Part shown: piece after piece, positions 1-5,731 of the stretch
Numbering within the stretch: position 1 is the stretch's first letter
How the letters are laid out: each line of letters starts with the position of its first letter
From: GCA-2715645 sp042095375
GTDB taxonomy: Bacteria > Bacteroidota > Bacteroidia > Cytophagales > MED-G16
Length of the DNA: 13,463 nucleotides
Direction of reading: 5' to 3'
NCBI GenBank assembly: GCA_042095375.1
Contig: JBELBJ010000034.1
Span: forward strand, 1-13,463
The notes under the pieces: model-generated
Database searches by the model: none
What the model saw: only the letters and a program-made list of their open reading frames with translations
Told to the model about the DNA's origin: nothing
Made by a program: the position numbers and the translations under genes

Positions 1-126
1 GGACCTATATCAGATGCTTTATATCATATTGGTCAAGTAGTTTCATACAGAAGATCATCTGGTAATCCTATTCCAAAAGGTGTAAATCATTTTATGGGAA
101 TCTATCTGGGTAAGCCCAAAGATTGA
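1..126 (+). CDS. C-terminal fragment of a DinB-like family protein (5' end outside window)
   Basis: An open frame runs from base 1 to a TGA at 124-126 and encodes 41 residues of a protein whose start lies to the left. The visible part begins GPISDALYHIGQ and continues with VSYRRSSGNPI. This wording resembles the last helix and tail of DinB-like four-helix-bundle proteins of Bacteroidota, in which a His in 'YHxGQ' belongs to a metal-site triad. The call rests on recalled family resemblance to a short fragment, so the subfamily is uncertain and the substrate unknown. No obvious terminator follows directly. The next hairpin is about 145 bases downstream. Confidence 0.55.
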   Translation, partial: GPISDALYHIGQVVSYRRSSGNPIPKGVNHFMGIYLGKPKD

Positions 127-173
127 CTTAGAAGGGTTAATTAGCTAAAAAGTGGTGTCTTGCCTAAGTAAAT

Positions 174-239
174 CTAACAGTCACAACAATTACAATTATT
201 GCAAGTATTACATTCACAATTTTTACATTCACAATTCAT
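174..239 (-). CDS. Tiny cysteine-rich peptide (21 aa, nine Cys), metallothionein-like in composition
   Basis: An ATG at 239-237 opens a 21-codon frame ending in TAG at 176-174. The product has nine cysteines, at residues 3, 5, 8, 10, 13, 16, 18, 19 and 21. Nearly all other residues are Asn, Glu, Asp, Thr or Lys, with no hydrophobic residue after the initiator Met. Spacings are CxC, CxxC and CC, as in metal-thiolate peptides. The first half is a five-residue repeat (NCECK then NCECN). An in-frame TGA closes the frame 15 bases upstream of the ATG. No Shine-Dalgarno is visible, which is normal for Bacteroidota. It lies on the same strand as, and 161 bases downstream of, the 401-934 gene, whose product also ends in a cysteine cluster. 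Metal binding is inferred from composition only. Translation is unproven, and a frame this short can arise by chance, though nine in-frame Cys codons out of 21 argue against that. Confidence 0.45.
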   Translation of the reverse strand: MNCECKNCECNTCNNCNCCDC

Positions 240-271
240 AATATAAATATATCAAAAAAATAAAGATTAAT

Positions 272-299
272 CAAAAAGTAAGTCATCTTAGCCTTTTTG
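272..299. terminator. Possible weak bidirectional terminator hairpin
   Basis: CAAAAAG (272-278) pairs with CTTTTTG (293-299). Inside it TAAG (279-282) pairs with CTTA (287-290) around a four-base TCAT loop, leaving a two-base bulge at 291-292. An A-run on one arm facing a T-run on the other is the usual look of a bidirectional intrinsic terminator, but the core is poor in G and C. It could end minus-strand transcription from the tRNA and 401-934 gene, separating them from the cysteine-rich peptide, or plus-strand transcription from the DinB-like gene. Confidence 0.3.
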
Positions 300-400
300 T
301 GAAATAATTATATTAAATATATCTATATAGGTTTTTTAACTATAATAATTGTTTTGCTTGGATTTGGATTTATTCTGATATTTAAAAAATATCTTAATAA

Positions 401-934
401 TTAACAGCAACCACAACTTCCTTTTTCAATTTTAGTTGTTTCGCATTGTTTAGATTCACTTTGCTTTAGGTATCTTGCATTATTAATTGCAGTATTGATA
501 GCTTCTCTATTAATTCCATCTACCCAATTATCAATCCAAACTTCTAAAGCTACCATTTTATTAATATCCATATCTTCTAATGAACAAAACCAATCGGAAG
601 GTTTTGCACCTTCAATAATATATGATTTTTCCATTCTTCTTCTATCATGTCTTGATAAACCAGATAAAATACTGTACTCTTTCCAAGTTGTAAGATTGTT
701 TTTACTGTTATCATAAATAAACCTCATACAACCAATATTTTCAGCTTGTTCTTGTACTGATTTGTATCTTCTCATACCAATATCTGTTTGATACATTTTT
801 AATGCAGAAGGATCAAAAATTTGATGTTTACTAAACCATAATGCAGGGTTTTGCATTTCATTTGTAACTCTTAAAAAACCTTCTTGCATAATTTTAACTC
901 CTGCAGAAAGGTTAGTATAGTGATATAGTATCAT
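401..934 (-). CDS. Unknown 177-aa protein with N-terminal YHYT motif and Cys-cluster C-terminus
   Basis: The product is a soluble-looking protein without signal peptide or membrane segment. It opens with LYHYTNLSAGVKIM and continues with NPALWFSKHQIFDPSA (about residues 29-44). I recall such 'YHYT...ALWFS' proteins as small hypothetical proteins of phages, plasmids and accessory regions. The opening loosely resembles ADP-ribosyltransferase-fold families such as DarT/DUF4433, but I cannot identify a complete catalytic triad, so no activity is assigned. The last residues are GSCGCC, with Cys at 174, 176 and 177, plus C69, C117 and C164. The ATG at 934-932 follows a GAAGG at 946-942 with a seven-base spacer. 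This is the only Shine-Dalgarno-like site I see in the window. The gene starts 54 bases downstream of the tRNA 3' end on the same strand, a common landing place for acquired DNA. Its roughly 30% GC is similar to conserved neighbours and does not by itself show transfer. Confidence 0.8.
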   Translation of the reverse strand: MILYHYTNLSAGVKIMQEGFLRVTNEMQNPALWFSKHQIFDPSALKMYQTDIGMRRYKSVQEQAENIGCMRFIYDNSKNNLTTWKEYSILSGLSRHDRRRMEKSYIIEGAKPSDWFCSLEDMDINKMVALEVWIDNWVDGINREAINTAINNARYLKQSESKQCETTKIEKGSCGCC

Positions 935-941
935 AAATAAA

Positions 942-946
942 CCTTC
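942..946 (-). promoter_or_regulatory. Shine-Dalgarno-like site GAAGG before the 177-aa gene
   Basis: Read on the minus strand, GAAGG stands seven bases before the ATG at 934. Bacteroidota genes generally start without such sites, and none of the other starts examined here has one, so the site supports this start and hints at a different translational history. A five-base match can also arise by chance. Confidence 0.4.
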
Positions 947-988
947 AAATACTTAACTTTATAAATAATTATCAATAAAATAATAATG

Positions 989-1062
989 TGGGCCCACCAG
1001 GACTTGAACCTGGGACCTACCGGTTATGAGCCGGGTGCTCTAACCAACTGAGCTATGGGCCC
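989..1062 (-). tRNA. tRNA with CAU anticodon (elongator Met, or Ile2 read by lysidine)
   Basis: The reverse complement folds as a 74-base cloverleaf. The acceptor stem GGGCCCA/TGGGCCC is fully paired and the discriminator is A. The D arm is GCTC/GAGC, the anticodon loop is CTCATAA with CAT at 1028-1026, and the T arm CCAGG/CCTGG is perfect. CCA is not encoded. The anticodon stem has four pairs plus a C-T mismatch at 27-43. CAT anticodons serve Met or, after lysidine modification of C34, Ile (AUA). C4-G69 and C5-G68 are features known to favour TilS recognition of tRNA-Ile2 in E. coli, and both are present here. Ile2 therefore cannot be excluded, although Met is the default annotation. It is not initiator tRNA, because the first acceptor pair G1-C72 is intact. 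Confidence 0.96.
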
Positions 1063-1085
1063 TTAGGATTAAAAACTTATCCTAA
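1063..1085 (-). repeat. Perfect 7-bp inverted repeat in the tRNA 5' leader
   Basis: TTAGGAT (1063-1069) and ATCCTAA (1079-1085) are perfect reverse complements around a nine-base loop. The repeat directly abuts the first base of the mature tRNA. In the precursor RNA it would form a hairpin just upstream of the RNase P cut. It could be a processing element, or just chance in AT-rich sequence. Confidence 0.5.
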
Positions 1086-1096
1086 TTTATTGTTTG

Positions 1097-1104
1097 CAAA
1101 TTTA
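1097..1104 (-). promoter_or_regulatory. Bacteroidota-type -7 promoter element for the tRNA
   Basis: On the minus strand TAAATTTG is an exact match to the TAnnTTTG -7 consensus of Bacteroidota primary-sigma promoters. It lies 34 bases upstream of the mature tRNA 5' end, so transcription would start just before the leader hairpin. I see no clear TTG -33 element at the expected distance, so this is a partial match. Confidence 0.45.
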
Positions 1105-1190
1105 AGTTTTGTTTTTCTTATATTCTAGGAGCATGCTTTAAATTTCTTATCGATTTATTATTTTTTTAAAATAGTTTTAACTTCACCAAT

Positions 1191-1835
1191 ATGAAAAATA
1201 AAATAACTACGCTGATTTTTGATTTAGGTGGAGTTATAATAAATATTGATCCATCATTAACTATTAAAAAATTTAATTCTTTAGCAAAAAAGAATCAGGA
1301 TATTTTAAATGGTTTAGATTATAAACTTTTTAAAAGTAATAAAAAACTAAAGTTTTTTTTTGACTTTGAAAAAGGCTTAATATCTGAAAATGTATTCAGA
1401 AATAGTTTGAATAATTTGATTGGAATTAATTTAATTAATAATGAATTTGATAGGGTATGGAATAAATTAATCTTATCTGTTAACTATAATATAGTTGATC
1501 TAATTACATCACTAAAAAGTAAATTCAATATTTTTGTTTTAAGCAATACAAACTCTATTCATGAAAAATTTTATAATGATATATTTATAAAAAAGTATAA
1601 TCTAGGATTGAAAGATATTTTCCATAAAGTATATTACTCCCATGAAATATATTTAAGAAAACCTGAAGTTGAAATCTACAAACTAATTTTAGATGATAAC
1701 AATATTTTGGGTAATGAAGTTTTATTTTTTGATGATATTAATGAAAACTTAATTTCATCAAAAAAATTAAATTTTAATACATTTCAAGTTTTAGAAATAG
1801 ATCAATTAGAGAAATTTTTAAAAAGCTTCAGATAA
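1191..1835 (+). CDS. HAD-superfamily hydrolase (YihX-like phosphatase type)
   Basis: The 214-residue product carries the four HAD motifs in order. Motif I is FDLGGVI with nucleophile D11. Motif II is LSNTN (S118-N119-T120). The motif III lysine is K157 in RKPEVEIY. The motif IV acidic pair is D181-D182 in FFDDINENL. A helical cap insert occupies about residues 20-105, typical of subfamily I. The family hydrolyses small phosphorylated metabolites through an aspartyl-phosphate intermediate. The +2 Asp of motif I is Gly13, as in YihX-type sugar phosphatases and epoxide-hydrolase-like members, so this is not a sign of loss. The substrate is unknown. It is a cytoplasmic protein with no signal peptide. 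The gene starts with ATG, stands alone on the plus strand, and its last 18 bases overlap the end of the converging T9SS gene, leaving no room for a separate terminator. Confidence 0.9.
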   Translation: MKNKITTLIFDLGGVIINIDPSLTIKKFNSLAKKNQDILNGLDYKLFKSNKKLKFFFDFEKGLISENVFRNSLNNLIGINLINNEFDRVWNKLILSVNYNIVDLITSLKSKFNIFVLSNTNSIHEKFYNDIFIKKYNLGLKDIFHKVYYSHEIYLRKPEVEIYKLILDDNNILGNEVLFFDDINENLISSKKLNFNTFQVLEIDQLEKFLKSFR

Positions 1836-3632
1836 TTTAATTACTCTTTTCTTAAATATTCTATTTCTGTATTTTAAAATAATTATATAAACACCTGCAT
1901 CTAAGCCTTTTAAATTTATTTCATTAGTTTTTTGATTTTTAAAAATTAATTTTTTTCCATTTTGATCATAAATATAAAAGTAGTCAACATAGTAGTTTAA
2001 GTTTAATTTATCATAAGATGGATTTGGGTAAATTTTTAAATTTTCATTAATTAAATTTTCTGTTTTAGTAACAAAATTTTCTACTTTTGAAAATTTGGGT
2101 CTTATCATTAAACTTCCATTGATTAAATTATTTTGTTCCCATGATCCGTTAATATTAAAAAATATTTTATCTGAATTATTATTGTTTTTATCTAGCCCTA
2201 TAGGTATAAACTCATCATCAAATTGTTTATATCCTATGTAAATAGTATCATTTACTATTAATGGCGATATTAACTTAAATGAGTTATAATTATTATTACT
2301 ACTTACGTTAATAAGATTATTTGTTATTAAGTTAACCCTATTATCGTTCAATTTTTTGTAAAGAACTAATTCTAGCTTTTTGTCATCACTTATAGGATAA
2401 ATTTTTGGAAAATATAAATCTATATGCGTAATAGTATCTTTTTGGTTTAAAATAAACATAACTACAACCTCACCATCTTCTTGATTAATTCCAGCTGCAA
2501 ATTCAGCTTTTTCATCATCATAAGATAAATAATCATTTATTTTATTGATATTTATAACTGTATCATTAACTCTATAATCAATTCCATTAATAATTGTATC
2601 TCCAGAATTTATATAAAATTTAATTTTTAAATGAAGTGAATCTTTGTCAATCGGAATTTTTTCCTTATTGAGAATTTTACTTGATAGTATTCTTCTTTCA
2701 AACCCCTGTGCTATCGGATTTAAAGGTTCTTTCCAACTTAATGTATCAATTATTGAATTATTAAAAATATCATAAACTATACAATTGAATTCAATTGGTT
2801 GAATTTGATTATTTAAATTATTAAAACCAACATGAATTGAATCTAAAAATAAATCTGGATTATTTAAAAATTGTTCCATTGGAATCGAAGTTAATGATCC
2901 AAAAATATTATTAGGTTTATAAGTTAAAGTCCTATCAATAAATATTGTATCATTAGAATTTCTATTATTATTTAAATAAATGTAGTCTATAACCCAACTA
3001 TCAAATGGACCATTTAATTTACCAAAATTTTGAAATCTAAATCTATAATTTCTATGAAGAAATTTATCTTGAAGATGAAATATTTCATGGTTAAAATATT
3101 CAGTTTGATTTGATAGATTCCCAATAGCTTTCCAAATAGTTTCCCATTTATTTTCCTTATTTAAAAATTGTAATCTAATAGAATCATTATCATCAGGAAA
3201 TTCTGAAAAATTATTAATCTTCCAAAGAAAACTCAAAAAAATACTGTCTTTAGATAAGAAGCTTTCAAGGTTTATAAAATTTGATGAAAGTGTATCAGCT
3301 AGACCTGTATATTCGCTTGATTCATTATATGGATTTCCATCTTGATTTATCCCATCAAAAACTGCTACTCCAATACTTGGTGAATTGTTATTGGGTAAAT
3401 CTTTAATCAATATACTTTTTGATCTGCTCCAAAAATTATTTTTAGGAATTGTATCATCGTATGTTGAAAAGTCATCAAAAAATGGCATTGAGATAGTATC
3501 AATTTTTTCATTATTATATTTAAAATTATTTGAGAAATCTGATAATATATTTTTTATAATAAGTTGAGAATATAAATTATTATGATTGAATAGTATTAAT
3601 GTAATAAAAAGTAAATACTTAAAATATTTCAA
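1818..3632 (-). CDS. Secreted protein with type IX secretion sorting domain (type A)
   Basis: The 604-residue protein has an N-terminal signal peptide (about residues 1-22: charged start, hydrophobic core, cleavage near LYS-QL). Its C-terminal domain begins near residue 530 with LKIYPNPSYDKLNLNY and runs through YDQNGK and LDAGVYIIIL to a basic end. This is the standard T9SS type A sorting signal, so the protein should cross the outer membrane and be anchored or released at the surface. The N-terminal third (PFFDDFSTYD at about 50 to SWVIDYIYLN at about 220) resembles the MAM/lectin-like beta-sandwich of such Bacteroidota proteins. No catalytic motif is recognised. The start is TTG at 3632, immediately preceded by an in-frame TAA, and is needed to keep the signal peptide. 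It is last in the mrp operon, eight bases after the PASTA gene. An adhesin or structural surface role is an inference. Confidence 0.9.
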   Translation of the reverse strand: MKYFKYLLFITLILFNHNNLYSQLIIKNILSDFSNNFKYNNEKIDTISMPFFDDFSTYDDTIPKNNFWSRSKSILIKDLPNNNSPSIGVAVFDGINQDGNPYNESSEYTGLADTLSSNFINLESFLSKDSIFLSFLWKINNFSEFPDDNDSIRLQFLNKENKWETIWKAIGNLSNQTEYFNHEIFHLQDKFLHRNYRFRFQNFGKLNGPFDSWVIDYIYLNNNRNSNDTIFIDRTLTYKPNNIFGSLTSIPMEQFLNNPDLFLDSIHVGFNNLNNQIQPIEFNCIVYDIFNNSIIDTLSWKEPLNPIAQGFERRILSSKILNKEKIPIDKDSLHLKIKFYINSGDTIINGIDYRVNDTVININKINDYLSYDDEKAEFAAGINQEDGEVVVMFILNQKDTITHIDLYFPKIYPISDDKKLELVLYKKLNDNRVNLITNNLINVSSNNNYNSFKLISPLIVNDTIYIGYKQFDDEFIPIGLDKNNNNSDKIFFNINGSWEQNNLINGSLMIRPKFSKVENFVTKTENLINENLKIYPNPSYDKLNLNYYVDYFYIYDQNGKKLIFKNQKTNEINLKGLDAGVYIIILKYRNRIFKKRVIKLSEAF

Positions 3633-3640
3633 TTAATAAA

Positions 3641-4444
3641 TTATTTAATTTCTAAAGAATCTTTCACAACCCATAAATCAATTTTTTTACCAATTTTTAT
3701 TTTTTTTGGAGATTCGGGATACTGTTTAAATATGATCCCTTCTTTGGCATTAATTTCTTTAATTTCTTCATCTCCATTCTCATTTATTATTTCAATAGAT
3801 AATTTACCTTCATTTTTATAATATATTTCTCCAATTGATAATCCTGAACCAAGAATAGTGAATTTTCCTTCTTCTAAATCTAAACCAACTAAATATGGTA
3901 TTTCAAAAATTTGATTACCCATTCCATTTCCAATATCTAAATCAACTATGGAACCTTTAGAAATAAGATCACCTCCTTTAATAATTTTACCATTATGATA
4001 TTGTTGAATCACCGCATTTGCTGCCATATCTGGTACATAATTTATTTTTCCTAATAATAAATTGTATGTTTTTAGAATAAGTTGAGCATTTTTTACAGAT
4101 CCATTAATAAGTTTTGGCATTTTAATCTTTGGAGGTTTAACTGAATTTAGAGTAAGATAAATTTTTCTATACTCCTTTACTTTTTCCCCATATATAGGGG
4201 TTTGAAATATTACACTTAATGGAGCGTATTCAGATGTGAAACTTGAATCTGGAATAATTTCATATTTCAGATTTCTTTTTGATAAAAAATCATCAATTTC
4301 AATATAATTTAATCCTTTCAAGTCAGGAACAGTAATTGTTTCTCCGTGGTTAGTAAGAATTGGAAAGTATAAATTAAATAAAAATAATACAATTAAAACT
4401 GAAGAAATAATTATGAAAAATATGTTTTTTAAAATTTTTAACAA
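3641..4444 (-). CDS. Membrane-anchored three-repeat PASTA domain protein
   Basis: The 267-residue protein has a short cytoplasmic end and one transmembrane helix (about residues 7-28). Three PASTA repeats follow: about 37-101 (begins TVPDLKGLNYIEI), about 107-172 (KMPKLINGSVKNAQLIL) and about 180-261 (EIPYLVGLDLEEGKFTI). PASTA domains are known to bind muropeptides or cell-wall fragments on penicillin-binding proteins and Ser/Thr kinases. This protein has no kinase or transpeptidase domain, so it is a stand-alone periplasmic-facing PASTA protein, as is common in Bacteroidota next to ddl. The start is TTG at 4444. The nearest in-frame upstream stop is nine bases away (it is the ddl stop) and the first internal Met is far inside, so no better start exists. 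It lies six bases after ddl, suggesting co-translation and a shared role in peptidoglycan. Confidence 0.92.
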   Translation of the reverse strand: MLKILKNIFFIIISSVLIVLFLFNLYFPILTNHGETITVPDLKGLNYIEIDDFLSKRNLKYEIIPDSSFTSEYAPLSVIFQTPIYGEKVKEYRKIYLTLNSVKPPKIKMPKLINGSVKNAQLILKTYNLLLGKINYVPDMAANAVIQQYHNGKIIKGGDLISKGSIVDLDIGNGMGNQIFEIPYLVGLDLEEGKFTILGSGLSIGEIYYKNEGKLSIEIINENGDEEIKEINAKEGIIFKQYPESPKKIKIGKKIDLWVVKDSLEIK

Positions 4445-4450
4445 TGTTTG

Positions 4451-5410
4451 TTATTTTATTAAACTTTCAAATAATTCCTCTAAAGAAATACCATAAGATA
4501 ATGCTTGTTGTGGTAAAATACTTTCTTTAGTTAATCCAGGATTTGTATTTATTTCTAAAAAGTAAAATTTATTATTTTTTAAAATAAAATCAGATCTTGA
4601 AAAACCTTTTAAATCTAATATTTTATATATTTTTTTACTTAATTTTTGAATAAAATCAGTCTCATCTTTATTTAATTTAGCGGGTGTAATCTCATCAGAT
4701 TGTCCTTTATATTTTGCATTATAATCAAAAAAATCATTGTATGTAACTATTTCAGTTGGAGGTAAAGCAATTATTTTATTTTTAAATTTAATAACACCAA
4801 CTGATATTTCTATTCCTTTAATTTCTTCTTCAATAATTACTTCATCATCTTCTTTAAAAGCTTTTTTAATTGAAAGATTTAAATTATCAATATTTTCAAC
4901 TCTAGATATTCCAAAACTTGACCCACCTTTATTAGGCTTTACAAAAACTGGAATTCCTGTTTTATTATAAATTTCTTTAATATTTATATTTGTATTCTTA
5001 TTTAATAAAAATGATTTAGGAGTTAATACTTTATGTTTTATTAAAAAATTTTTACACTCATTTTTATTAAATGTCAGTGCAGATTGAGAATAATCTGAAG
5101 AACTATGGTTAATATTTAGCATTTTAAAATAGGATTGAATAAGACCATCTTCTCCAGGACTTCCATGAATAACATTAATAACATAATCAAAATTAATTTT
5201 TGGTTTATGTACACTAAAATCTTTTATATTTATTGGGTGTTTATTTTCATTTTTATCAATACAGCACCAATTTTCTTTTGTGACTATTACCCTAAAAAGA
5301 TTATATTTTGATGAGTTTAAATTATTATATACTTCATTTCCACTTCTTATTGAAACTTTGTATTCAGATGAATAACCACCCATTAAAATAGCAATATTCT
5401 TATTATTCAA
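4451..5410 (-). CDS. ddl: D-alanine--D-alanine ligase
   Basis: The 319-residue ATP-grasp enzyme joins two D-alanines using ATP to make the dipeptide for the UDP-MurNAc pentapeptide in the cytoplasm. The N-terminal signature is LMGGYSSEYKVS (9-20). HGSPGEDG (82-89) corresponds to the family's HGxxGEDG. The ATP-grasp lysine region is VFVKPNKGGSSFGISR (155-170), and EEEIKGIEISVGV (193-205) binds nucleotide. GFSRSDF (269-275) and LEINTNPGLTKESILPQQA (285-303) hold the metal-binding acidic residues and the substrate loop. Length matches the family. The start is TTG at 5410. An in-frame TAA lies two codons upstream, and the first ATG (Met10) would cut into the N-terminal strand. It sits between the NifU-like gene (47-base gap) and the PASTA gene (6-base gap). 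Confidence 0.97.
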   Translation of the reverse strand: MNNKNIAILMGGYSSEYKVSIRSGNEVYNNLNSSKYNLFRVIVTKENWCCIDKNENKHPINIKDFSVHKPKINFDYVINVIHGSPGEDGLIQSYFKMLNINHSSSDYSQSALTFNKNECKNFLIKHKVLTPKSFLLNKNTNINIKEIYNKTGIPVFVKPNKGGSSFGISRVENIDNLNLSIKKAFKEDDEVIIEEEIKGIEISVGVIKFKNKIIALPPTEIVTYNDFFDYNAKYKGQSDEITPAKLNKDETDFIQKLSKKIYKILDLKGFSRSDFILKNNKFYFLEINTNPGLTKESILPQQALSYGISLEELFESLIK

Positions 5411-5457
5411 AATTTATGTTTATCCAAAATTAATAAACTAGTAAACTAAAAATTTAT

Positions 5458-5706
5458 TTAATTAGAAAAATTAATTGTTTTGATTCCTTTTATCTCAGGC
5501 ACATTTTTTTTAATTGCTTCTTCTACACCAAGTTTTAAAGTCATTGGAGACATAGGACAACTTTCACAATTACCTAATAATTCTATATTAGCAATATTAT
5601 TATTATCTATTGAAACAACTTTAATATTTCCTCCATCTTTAATTAGATAAGGTCTGATTTCATCTAATGCATTTTCTACTTTTTCGATTAAACTTATTTC
5701 ATTCAT
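5458..5706 (-). CDS. NifU-like C-terminal domain Fe-S scaffold protein (Nfu type)
   Basis: The 82-residue protein is a single Nfu domain. It has an N-terminal helix, the KDGGNIKVV segment, and the conserved CxxC in GNCESCPMSPMTL followed by the helix GVEEAIKK. The two cysteines of a dimer bind a 4Fe-4S cluster that is passed to apo-proteins in the cytoplasm. I chose the ATG at 5706. A TTG directly before it (5709) would add one residue, but the ATG is the better start. The gene lies 22 bases downstream of mrp, also an Fe-S carrier, so the two probably act in the same maturation route. Unlike large NifU proteins it has no IscU-like or central ferredoxin-like domain. Confidence 0.93.
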   Translation of the reverse strand: MNEISLIEKVENALDEIRPYLIKDGGNIKVVSIDNNNIANIELLGNCESCPMSPMTLKLGVEEAIKKNVPEIKGIKTINFSN

Positions 5707-5731
5707 CAACTAAAATTTACTAAATATAATA

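Noticed and set aside
126..169. ACTTAG and CTAAGT as a terminator stem after the DinB-like gene
   Set aside because: The six-base arms are separated by a 32-base loop and no T-run follows, so a stable terminator is unlikely.
303..404. Plus-strand open frame of 33 codons encoding a single hydrophobic helix (IIIVLLGFGFILIF) ending in KKYLNN, overlapping the 3' end of the 401-934 gene
   Set aside because: It has no ATG or GTG, only an internal TTG that would cut the helix. AT-rich DNA often encodes Ile/Phe/Leu runs by chance, so it was left out of the feature list.
495..716. Plus-strand open frame of 73 codons opposite the 177-aa gene
   Set aside because: It lies wholly antisense to a better supported gene, has low-complexity Ser/Leu/Ile composition and shows no recognisable motif. 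The similar antisense frames over dnaG, ribBA, mrp, ddl and the T9SS gene were rejected for the same reason.
401..934. GC difference as proof of horizontal transfer of the 177-aa gene
   Set aside because: Sample counts give about 30% GC, but ribBA reaches similar values, so composition does not separate this gene from core genes.
1..1062. A repeated tRNA 3' end (att site) bounding an integrated island
   Set aside because: I looked for a second copy of the tRNA 3' sequence in bases 1-988 and saw none, and no integrase or transposase gene is present.
1191..1835. HAD protein as an inactive enzyme because the +2 Asp of motif I is Gly
   Set aside because: YihX-type and related HAD proteins naturally have DLG at this place, and the nucleophile Asp, Ser, Lys and the acidic pair are all present.
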